A stretch of 64,000 nt of DNA from Opisthocomus hoazin (lineage: Eukaryota > Chordata > Aves > Opisthocomiformes > Opisthocomidae), in assembly GCF_030867145.1 (NCBI RefSeq), contig NC_134433.1:12041216-12105215 (forward strand), written 5' to 3'. The stretch's first letter is position 1; each line of letters starts with the position of its first letter. Made by a program: the position numbers and the translations under genes. The notes below the pieces were generated by a model, which was not told where the DNA came from, ran no database searches, and was given only the letters and a program-made list of their open reading frames with translations. Shown one piece after another: positions 27,080-37,300 of this stretch.

Positions 27080-27160
27080 GCAGCCCGGGGGAGTACATCA
27101 TCTATACTGTAGTGTCTCATAGCCGACTTACAGTATACGATGATATCCTGCCCGGGGCGG
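27080..27160 (-). ncRNA. MIR144: miR-144 precursor hairpin
   Basis: On the minus strand the 5p arm (27,148-27,127, starting GGATATCATC) pairs with the 3p arm (27,111-27,092, starting TACAGTATAG). The 3p arm is identical to human miR-144-3p. The 5p arm differs from human at one base (ATCATCG where human has ATCATCA). A flanking CCCGGG on both sides extends the stem. Order and strand (144 first, then 451) match mammals, so both should come from one primary transcript. Confidence 0.97.
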
Positions 27161-27239
27161 CGGGCGGCCAGCCGGGGGGCGGCCGGAGAGCAGCGCCTGC
27201 GAGGGGGGAGAGCACCGTTAGGGACCCCAGCACCGGGAC

Positions 27240-27745
27240 CATCAGGGTCCTGATGGCTTCCCCACCCCAGCACCCTCCTGCTCCATCCCTGGTCCTGCTG
27301 CCCCAGAGCAGGGTGGAGGCTTCCAATGGTCTCCCCCTTCCAGCACCTCCCCCCCCGCCAAAAACCCTCCTTATCCTCCCTGATCCCCCCACCCCAGAGC
27401 AGGACGGAGGCTCTTGATGGCTTCCCCATCTCAGCATCACCCCTACCCCCTCCCTGTCCCCCCAGTCCGACCACACCAGAGCAGGACAGTGGCTCCCAAT
27501 AGCCCCCCAACCCCAGCAACCCCCCTACCCCATCTTTGTCCCCCCGGTCCCCCTGCCCCGGAGTGGGATGAAGGCTCCCAATAGCCTCTGCACCCCAGCA
27601 CCCCCTTACCCCTCCCTATTCCCCCTAATCCGGCCACCCCGGAGCAGGACAGAGGCTCCCAACAGCCCCCCCAACATCTCCCCTACCCCTTCCTTGTGCC
27701 CCCCCCCAATCCCACCACCCCAGAGCAGGACAGCAGCTCTTCAGG
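27240..27745. repeat. About 85 bp minisatellite upstream of miR-144
   Basis: Five to six imperfect copies of a roughly 85 bp unit anchored by ccccagagcaggac(g/a)gaggct...ccc, with anchors near 27,303, 27,393, 27,475, 27,556, 27,640 and 27,719. If the primary transcript starts near 27.78 kb, the array forms most of its 5' leader; otherwise it lies in the proximal promoter. Confidence 0.85.
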
Positions 27746-27806
27746 AGGTGGCACCTACCTATGGGGGTGGCACTGGGGCTTTGTGGGGTGCTGGGTCTGC
27801 GCCCGC

Positions 27807-27848
27807 CTTATAAAACCCACTCTGCCTCATCTGCATATCTCACATCTG
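27807..27848 (-). promoter_or_regulatory. Candidate pri-miR-144/451 core promoter (TATA-like box and two E-boxes)
   Basis: Reading minus, two CAGATG E-boxes (27,848-27,843 and 27,833-27,828; the TAL1-preferred form) sit 10-40 bp upstream of TTTTATAAGG (27,816-27,807). Transcription would start near 27,780, some 630 bp before miR-144. The TATA-like element also reads TATAAAA on the plus strand, so direction is not fixed by it. Confidence 0.4.
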
Positions 27849-28164
27849 CCCCGCACAGCTGGACGGGGCCCCTTAACCCCTTCATGCCCGGGAGGGGCAC
27901 AGCCCCGAGCAGCTCCACCCAGCCTGGCATAGCCCATGGGGGGCTTGGGGGCAGGGGGTTTGCAGGGGGGCCACCCCCCTGTCCTGTGCCTTGACCCCTG
28001 TGGTCACCAGGATTGTCCCTCCCCATAGGTGGGGGGGCTCTAAACTGGGAGCTACCCATTGCAAACTGGTTCCCGCTTGCTGGACTGGGGCTTTGGACAT
28101 GGCAGGGTGGCAGCCCCGTGGGGATGGGGTCTGGGCAGGTGGGGGGGGGACACATGTGGGTGTA

Positions 28165-28590
28165 GGGAGCTTGTGTCCCCCTGAGGCAGGTGGCCTCCAA
28201 AGCACTGTGTCCCCTGGCCATAGATGTTCGCTCGAGGGACATGTCCCCTAGCAGTGAGTCCCCCCCAAAACCATGTGCCCCGCAGCCTGCAAGGACGTGT
28301 CCCCTGGGGGTACCTGTCCCCTGCTTGCGCATACCTCCTCTGGGGGGGATGTGGCCCCTGGAGGGTTGTGTCCCCAGGTTGTGTGTCCCCAAAGGACATG
28401 GTTCCTTGGTCATATCTGTCCCCAGGAAGGCTGTGTCACCTCCTTGTGCATGACCCTGCTCATACTTGTCCCCTGTCCCCAAATGGCTGCAGCCCCCGGC
28501 CATGAGCATTGCCTGCCTGTGCATGACCCTGGTCATACGTGTCCCCCAGCCACTTGTGTCCCCAGCCCTGTCTGTCCCCATAGGGCCGTG
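28165..28590. repeat. TGTCCCC-rich degenerate tandem repeat
   Basis: Roughly 30-40 bp units built around tgtccccNNN...catgaccctggtcatacttgtcccc, decayed, covering about 420 bp. No gene overlaps them. Confidence 0.7.
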
Positions 28591-28653
28591 CCATCGCGCC
28601 CGGTTGTTTGTGCCAGGACACACCAGCGTTCCTGGAAGCCGCCTGCCGGGAGG

Positions 28654-28715
28654 TGATAATCCCCCGCCAGGACATTCTGCGTGGGGGCCCTGATAAGCAG
28701 CAGTGTCTGGCTATC
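28654..28715. promoter_or_regulatory. Cluster of three GATA motifs
   Basis: TGATAA at 28,654-28,659, TGATAAG at 28,691-28,697 and an inverted CTATCG at 28,711-28,716 fall within 62 bp, about 1.5 kb upstream of miR-144. GATA-1 is known to drive the miR-144/451 locus from an upstream element in mammals, so this is a plausible erythroid enhancer. No binding data are available from sequence. Confidence 0.35.
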
Positions 28716-28759
28716 GGGGACCCTGTCCTGCCACACAAGGTGTCCCCAGACCCGCTGTC

Positions 28760-29930
28760 ACCTCTGGGTGACAGAAACAGGGGCAGCATCACCCACGCAC
28801 CCCCCCAGCCTGGCCAGACCCTGCAGGAGGTGACGCAGGGTCGAGCCCTGGCACCAGCCTGTCCCCAGCACGAGGAGGGCGGGACTTGGGGGCTGCAAGG
28901 GACCATCCCCTCCTGTCTTCGGCCCCTGCTGTGACCCAGAGGTGTCAGGGGGTGGGGGGGGCCTGTAGCTCTCCTGAAACTGTGGCATAGTCACCCCAGC
29001 ACCTAGAGCAGGGACACGGGCAAAGTGTCCCCAACAGTCCCCCAAGCCCTCCCTGTCGCGAGTGAACCCCACGGCACCATCCCCACCCGAGCCGGTGCCT
29101 GCCAGCCCCACTGCCCCTCGGCACCCACAGCCCCCCTGCCCCGCGGGCAAAGGGGGCCCGAGCGTCCCCCAGGCCAGCACCACAGAGCTGGTGCGGGGAC
29201 ACTCGGGTGCCGCGGGGGACCCCCGGGCGCTGCAGCCCCCCTGCCAGCCGTCCCGCTCCGGGGCAGCGTGTCTGGCTGCAGATAAGGAGCCGCGGGGGGC
29301 TGCCGAGCTGTCCCCACCCGCCATATCTGCAGGGCCACCCTGCATGAGCCCCGTCACCGGGTGCCTCTGCTCCCGCTCGTGGGCTGACCCCGGGGACAGG
29401 CACCCACAGAGCCACCCCGTTGTCCCCCGGTGCAGGAAGGGTGCGCGGGGCTGGGACAGGGATGCCCACGGGGTGCCGTGGGTGCTGCCTGGTCCCCGTG
29501 GGTGCAGGGGGCTCCGGCAGCAGGGCGGGGGCGGGGGGCTGCTGCCGGGACAGAGCCCTCCGCCCACGCCAGCCCTGCTCCGAACCCCAGGGTGCCCCCG
29601 CCGCGATCAGCTCCCCGGGCTAACGAGGGCGACGCGGCGGGAGCTCGGCACCCACCCTCCATGGCTCCCAGCTCCACGCTCACCGGCGCAGGAGCAGGAC
29701 AAGGCTCCAATCCCCACCAGGGCCGGCCGGGAGCTGCCCGAGGGACAGGGCCAGGCGCCCACGGGGACATGGTGACACCACGTGCCCCCAGGAGCTTCGC
29801 AGAAGCAGCACGAGCCCTTGTTCCCCCACCCCAGCCGGACCTCCTGCCCACTCCGGGGAGCCCACGCCATGGCGGGTCAAGCACCCATGGGTGCTGCAAC
29901 GGGGAAGACGGGTGCAGGAGGTAGAAGACG
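28760..29930. other. GC-rich intergenic DNA between miR-144 promoter region and FLOT2 3' end
   Basis: Apart from the AGATAAGG site at 29,280 I see no gene, hairpin RNA or transposon. Long open frames on both strands reflect more than 65% GC composition, and none resembles a known protein. Confidence 0.5.
29280..29287 (+). promoter_or_regulatory. GATA motif AGATAAGG
   Basis: A perfect WGATAAG site in otherwise GC-rich DNA, about 2.1 kb upstream of miR-144. It is a second candidate GATA-1 site for the erythroid miRNA cluster. Confidence 0.3.
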
Positions 29931-29956
29931 AGAGCCAAGGCAGGCGGTGACAAGGC

Positions 29957-29962
29957 TTTATT
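29957..29962 (-). terminator. FLOT2: FLOT2 poly(A) signal AATAAA
   Basis: This AATAAA on the minus strand lies 1.36 kb past the FLOT2 stop, which fits my recollection of a long FLOT2 3'UTR in mammals. The 3'UTR would be 31,322 to about 29,940 and has no other clear canonical signal on this strand. Confidence 0.7.
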
Positions 29963-31322
29963 ATCGGACAGCAGGGCGGGTGGCGGGACGCAGGCATGCA
30001 CACGCACATGCAGATAGGCCGCCCTGCCCGGCACGCCCGCCAGCACGCGCCAGATCGGGGCCGACGGCACCATGGCATGAGCACAACCGGGGGGCCGATA
30101 ACCCGGTCCTGTCCCCCCCACCCCGGCACAGGGAGGGGGACGGGGTGCTGCCGGCCCTGTGGCACCCGTCCACGCTGGGTTCGGCTGCTACGGCCGCAGC
30201 GAGCCCGGGCGGGGAAGGGGCAAGGGGCAGCACAGGGCCCCGATGGCACCGTGGGGAGCAGGGGACACAGACAGGGGACAACCTCTTTCACATTGTCACT
30301 AGGGCAGCGAAGCCACTGGCCGTAAGAGGCAGGGGGACTGAGGGAGGTAGGGGCTTCTGCGCTGCCTGCTCGGGCAACCCCCGGCCAGCGCGGCTGCTCG
30401 TCACGGCCCCACGGCCACAGCACCAGCCCCAGGAGCGCTGGTCCCCAAGGAGCCTGTCCCCACCGCAGGACCCTGCCAGTCCCCCCATGACCCTCGCACG
30501 CAGGGGGTCAAGATGTACCAGGGCACTCGGACGCAGCAGTTTCAGGGGTCTTACCACCCCCCCCCTCTCCGAGCATGGGGTGGCTTTGGCACAGCGCTGG
30601 TTTTTGGCATTCTCGGTGGTGGGACCTGGCTCAGACTCCCTCCACCAACGCTCCCTCAGCCCCCCGGAGCTCTCCCACCTCCAGATCCTAGAAGGAAACT
30701 TCCCCGAGGGAAAGCACCGCGGGAGCGGGCACCGGCTGCAGCGGTGCCCGACTGTCACAGTCCCAGGGCTGTGACAGCCACCTCCGCGAAGCCCAGCTGG
30801 GGCAGGGCCACTGGCCCCATGGGCAAGACACTCTGATGGGGAAAACCAGCCCCAAAGCCAGGCTGCGGGCAGAGGCAGGGGCTGGGCAGTGCCCGGGAGG
30901 GCGGCTGAAGGAGGGCAGCGAGCCCGGGGAGGTGGGTCCTGGCTGTTCTCTTCCCACAGCTGCACACTCCAACGCTCCGTGTCCCGCTGAGCCTCTGCTC
31001 CCAGCTCTGGGCGGCCGCCCGAGGACAGAGAACAGCCAGGCACCGGGGTTGCAACACCAGACAAGTCGCCAGTCGGAACTGGGGATCGGATCCAGACCCT
31101 GCCCTGACAGTTAATTACAAAATAAATCCCCCGCCCACCCTTTGTAATAAAAAGAGCAGCTGATTGGACATGCAACTTTCTGGCCCTACAAAATAAGGCA
31201 CCAGAGCTTAAAAACGAAACTCCAATTGTCTTTGATATAAAAGGAATTCCCACGTGTTGAAGGCAGTTGATGTCTGAGTGCAGAACAGGGAGCGATCTTC
31301 ACTAGCTTTGGGTCGGCCAGCC

Positions 31323-34300
31323 TCATGCCTGGGCCCCGGTGGCTTTCTGGATCAGGGGAATCTGCAGGAGGGGAAGAGAGAAGCTGTTAGGGCTGGAGGA
31401 GGGGGAGGCAGGGAGCTGTCTGCACTCTGTGGCTGGGCAGGGCTGGGGAAGGGGAGGCTCCCCAGGAGCCTGAAAGCTTTCAGGCAAGTCCTTCTTCCCC
31501 AAGAGCCGCAGGCATTGCCAGCTGCTGGCGCTGGGCTCACCTTTGTGAGATCCACGCCGGTGATGGCACGCACGGAGGCGGGGATCTCGGCCAGCAGACG
31601 GTTCACCTCGGATGTCGTGTTGCTGCTCTCTCCGCTGAGAATAACGATCTCATCCACTTTGGAGAGGGGAGCGGCCACTTTGGCAGCAATCTGGGGAGGC
31701 AGGGAAGGTGGGCAGGATGAGCAGAGAGCCAAAGAGCTGCTCAGCAGCCTCCTGCCCAAGCTCGTGGGGCCTTTCTGGGCTCCCCGGAGACCTGGCCCAG
31801 GCTGGGAGCTCCCGACCGCTTGTTTGGAGCAAAGCTGCTCCCTCCTCACCTCAGGCAGCGCATCCAGCACTAGGGCCAGCTGGGCAGCTTCTCCATACTT
31901 CTTGAGCGCTTCAGCTTTCAGCTTCATCCTCTCGGCCTCCGCCATCCCGATGGCCTCAATCACAAAGGCCTCTGCTTCTCCGATCTTGCGGATCTTTTCT
32001 GCCTCCGCCTGAGCAATGAGGACTTGCTTCACCCTGGAAAGGGAAACCCAGCCCTCCAGCAGCCCAGATCCCCGCAGCGTACTCAGCGCCGCTTCCCTCC
32101 CTCCGCCAGCCACGTGCCTGCCCTGCCGAGAGCCCACCTCGCTCCCACCTCACGCCAGCCCAGCGTGCAGCAGGGCTCAGGGCTGGTCCCTCTCCGTCCG
32201 GGTCACGGGCTCACTCACTTCTCGCCCTCGGCGATCTGCTGGATGCGGTAGGCTTCCGCCTCGGCCGGCTGCTTCACAGTGGCTATCAGCTCCTTCTCCA
32301 TCCGCACGATCTCCTTCTCTTCAACATCGATCTGCTTCTTGCGCTGCACCACCTCAATTTCAATTTCCTCCTGGCGAATCTTCTGCTGCTCCCGGGCGCT
32401 CTGGAGCTCGTAGGCCAGCTGGGCCTCCACAGTCTGCTCGTGGGAGAGATGAGAAGAGGGGTCGTGGCCATGACCTCCTGTGCACAGACATAAGGACCCT
32501 CGGCAGGCCCTAACACCAGACGTGGCTCCTGCTCTGGACCAAACCTCCACCCAGAGGTGACGTCCCTGTCCTCAGACCTGCACTTGCTGTCCTTCCCTGT
32601 GCACTCTTCCCACAGTACTTGATCCCAACCAGCTCTGGGTCCAGCTTAGCTCACCCTCCCCATCCTTCCACCTACTTCCAGTCCCCTCTAACTGTTGCAA
32701 GCAGGAGAGGAATCTGCTGCAAGGTGCTCACACTGTGACACAGAAATCTGGGTTCTCCATCTTCAGCTCTCCTACCACATACAGGAGGAGGAAGCTGGCA
32801 AGTCCCAGAGCTACCAATACCATCACGAACCAGCCAGGGAACGGTGGTGGGCTGTCAGATACCTCTCACCTTAATGTTGACCTCCTCAGTGAAGGCAGCT
32901 TTCTGCAACTCAAAAGCCCGTTTGGAATCTGCTATTTTGGTATCGGCCATGAACTTGACATCCAGCATTTCTTTCTTGCACTCCGCCTCCTGCAGAGAGG
33001 AAACGGAGGGCAGAGCTCCAGGGTGTGCAGCTGGAGCAAAACAGGCTGCTCCGGGGAAGCCCAGCACATCTTTGGACTCACCCGAATGCCAGCATCTCGC
33101 TCAGCTTCTGCCACCCCGATGTCTGCGTCCCTTTGGACAGCCGCAGTCTGAGTCTTTCCCAGGGAGCTCAGGTAATCCACTTTATCATAGACATCCTGGA
33201 GAGGGGAAGATAAGTCACAGCCGCTTCCAACGAGCGACTCCATCTCACTCTCTTCCTGCTGAAGCTCAGAGCAACCACTTGTGGGCTTAGGCCAGGGTCA
33301 GAACGAGCCATGTCCGCCCGCTGCCAGACACAGACGTGACAGGGAGCGGCGGGCTCTCCGGACATCTTCCCTCCGGCTCCCTGGAGGCTCGGTTATCAGT
33401 GAGCTCTCTCCACGAGCCGTGTTTACGGAGGCAGCTAACCAGGTGCTCCTCACCCAGCAGCCTGGATACAGGACACGCTGCGGCGGCTGTCATGGAAACC
33501 CCCGGAGGGCTGGGGCAGGCTGTCAGCCGGCGCCTGTCAGCCAGCTGCAGCAGAGGAGCCAGGGCCAGGCTCTGTTGTGCCGCTCCTACAGCTCGGCCGC
33601 GTGCCCTGCAAGCGCAGCACCCTGCATCTGGGCGTACCTTGATGGTAAAGCTCAGGATCTCGATACCCATGCGACCCACGTCGGGAGCTGCCACCTCCCG
33701 CACCAGCTTGGCAAACTGATCCCTGTCCTGGTAGATCTGCTCCACCGTCAGGGTACCTGCAGAGGGAAGGAAGGGGAAGCACTCTGTTTGGAGCAGGGAA
33801 CGCACAACGGCATGGGTCCAAGCCCAGCAACATCCTCTTTGCCCCTGATCTCTTCAGGTCTGAGCATAAGGGCGTAATCCTCTATCCAGACCCTGCAGTG
33901 CAGACCGACATCGCAGTCTCACAAGCACAGCCACCACACCTGTAACCCACAGGGACTCAGACATCTCTTGTTGCAGGCACTGAAAACTCACTTATCACAG
34001 CACCCAGCAACACAGCAGGAGCTGCTGTAGGGGAGGAACGATCTAAGATGCCACCTCTGCAGTCAGCAGAGGAAGAACCCGTTGCGGCCGCTGCAGTGGC
34101 AACTGGGACCAGCCAGCAGAGAAGGCAGAAAGCTACTCAGGACACCTTCAAGAGCACAAAGCCCTCCGCACCTAGGATGGAGCGCAGATGCCCCTCCAGC
34201 GTCTGAAGGACCACATTCTTCACATCCTGCACGTTCTTCCCCAAGAACTGCTCACAGGCCACAGCCAGGAGCTCCTTCTCCGTCATTATCTTCACCTAGA

Positions 34301-37300
34301 GACAGGAGACAAAACCAAAAGGACTGAAGGCACCCGTCTGAAGAGGGACAGGCACCCAACAGCAGCAGCAGCAGCAGCAGAAGCAGCAGTACCACCACCA
34401 GGCTGCCAGGCCCCCGTGCTCCCGTGGTCCCTCCAAGGGGCCATGCTGAGCTGTCCCCACGCTGAGCCAGGCCACCGCACAGCCAGCGATCCCCTGCTCA
34501 CCGCCGCAGGTGCACGCAGCAGCGTCCGGGGCAGACACTTCTCCGAAACCCAACTGCAGCTCAGCATGGAGAGGTGTTCCCTGCCGCCATCAACCCCACA
34601 GCAGCGGCCAGTGGGTGGTGAGGGGACCGAACCTGGTCCCACAGGTCCCACCTGATGAAAACTCTATCAAAGAGCTCTGAATTACCAGTTCAGTCGCTGC
34701 ACCAATACCAGACCTAGGAGGAGAGGGCTTTCTACAACTGCCCCTGGCCAAAAGCCATTTTGTTACCTTTCTCTTCCTCCTCCTTCACTAGAAATAATCT
34801 TTCTGACACAGGAAAGGCAGGGAACAAGGGAGAGTCTCAAACGCCCAAGGAGCAGCTTGGGAACAGGGGCTCCACTCGGCGTTCCCTGCAAGGAGAGATG
34901 AGACGAGATGGCCGTAGCACACTGGTTTGTCCTGCTCATGGCTGGGTGCTCCCAGCCACCCTTTATGGTGACCCCAGTGTGCTGTGGCCAGGACCCAGCT
35001 GTCCCACTCCGCATGGTCCGTCTGGCAATGATCCCTAGAGGTGGGACACAGCTGCCCTAGTGCTGCTTTCACCTCCCACAGTCAGTGCCAGACGTAAAAG
35101 TACCCCCAAGTCCAGACAAGCCAGGGTCTTAAGATGGTCCTGCTGGTCACAGGGCTGCTTTTCAAAGGTAAAGTGGTTAAAAATCCCTATGGGGTATGTT
35201 AGGCAGGGGAAATGTGTGCTCATGGAGCTCTACAGGATTCAGCTATGAGGAGCTACAGCCCACCAAGGTGACAGCTCCTGGTGGCCAGGTTCAGTCTGAG
35301 GGCTTAGGCAAAGCCTGGACACAGGGACGTCTGTGTGTCTGGAAGCACCAGACAAGGGAGCAGAGCCATACCAGCACCTTTGGGCGCCGAGCGGGTCCCA
35401 CAGCACCCTCTCATGGAGACATCTGGGCTGGGCAGTGCCTCCTGTCCCCAAGACGCCGGTGGCACCCTGTGTCCTGCCCCACGGACCATAGCTGGACCTG
35501 CTGGTACCTGCGATGCCAGCATGGTCCTGGCTCAGAGACCTCCAAAGCTTCAGCCGCTGCACAGGGGCCCTCCGAGGGTCCCAGCACACGCTCTTGATGG
35601 GTTCACGATCTACCGACCTCATCCTGCCACCTACAAGACTGCTTTTCAGGGTCTATCTGCTGACAAAAGCAACACAGCTATTTCTTGAAAGCCTGGTCTG
35701 ATAGCCCACGAATCCAAAGCGGTCCCGCAGCCCAACCTCCAGAGCAGAAGAGCAGCACCCGGCCCCCAGCACTGCCAGAGAGCGGACAACTGGGATCAGC
35801 CACCCCCTCTAAGGGGACCGGACACCGACCGCATTAGATGCGATGAGCTGACCAAGACTCAGCTGCCACAACTCTACCCCTGGTAACGTGAAGGAGCACC
35901 AACCTGGGCCGAGCCTTTTTCCTGCCTTTGCTTCTCAGGCCAGATCTCCCAGTCAAAACACCAAACAACCTCAGGCAAGCATGGCAATCCTCTTCTGCTT
36001 TCTCCCCAAGACCTCTGGGCTCCTTACGGGGCCAGGCCACCAAGGTTTCTTCTCCCTGCACCCCAGGCCAGCAGCATGCACTCTCTACAGGAGGGGGAGT
36101 TGGGAGAGCTGCTCGTGCAGCTGCACCTGGGAGCGTGAGCCCTGCACAAGGCTCATCTTGCAGCAAACAGGAGGTTTTTGCAAACATCAAACCCAATTAG
36201 ACTCACCAGTAGCATTTACAGTGTGCATCTGCCAGCAGTTTCACCTCTCTAAACATTCCCCATCCTTCTGGAGCTATGGAGAGGACAGTCAGAGCACGGA
36301 GCGGGATGTTCGTTAAGAGTCCCTGCGGTACTTAACCGGAGCAAGGAACGATTCAGCCCCTGTGCATGAAGCCGGCCTGCAACCTGCCTGCGCTGGTGAA
36401 CCCTGGATAGCCCGAGCAGGCCTGGCTACCCGCTCAGTGTGGATGTCAACCTACAAAGCAAAGGTTGCACAAAACAAAACTGAGCTGAGCGATTTGCGCT
36501 CGGCTCGTTTGCAGGATTTCAGACAGGGCGCTGCGACACTCGGTGCTTCTTCAAATGTCATTCACATCAGACAGAGAGTTCAGCTGGCAGGAAATCAGAA
36601 AGCCTCCATAAAACAATCCCATCTGGAGGATCGATACCGCCGCGCCCAGCTCCAGCCAGCTGCAATCACAGCCAGGGCTGAGCGGAGACAATCCATTTAG
36701 TTTGAGGCTCAGAAAAATGGTACAGAAGGATACGAAGCCCAGCGTGGCCCAAGGCAGCAGCATCCCAGCGCGTCCCAAGCACCCAGCCAACACAGGAAGG
36801 AGGCTACTGGTGAGTACCCATTACATCGCTCTTCGAAAAAAGAACAGCAACCTTAGGCACATTAAGTGCTTCTATTCTAATGCCAAACATTTTTAAATGT
36901 GTTTCTCTAGTAACACTTTGTTTGCTCTTTTCCTTTTTTGCACAAGCTCTTGAAAGAAAAATGTTTGCCTCAAAAGTACTTCTGGAAAATTAAGGTAACC
37001 TCTGCCATGCATGACCTCAGCTGCCTCAAGCCTGCTTTCTGCATGGTAATTCCTTGCATCTCACAACCCTAAAGCTTTAAAATTAATTGACAGTGAAAAA
37101 AATGAACCATGAGAAGAGAAAATAACATAAATGAGATCAACTGGGAGCTGCATTTTTAAGTCAAGGCACCTGGTGATCCAGTCTTCTGCTAGCACACGCC
37201 ACTCAGCCTAGACCAATTCGCAGGCAATGGAAGGATGTCCCATAACTAGGTCAAAAAGGAATGCTGGCTTCACAGAAATACCTTTTCCAAATACAGCTGG

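Noticed and set aside
29782-30774. Plus-strand open frame of 330 codons
   Set aside because: It lies antisense to the FLOT2 3'UTR and its poly(A) signal in high-GC DNA; it has no recognisable domain and several other frames are equally open.
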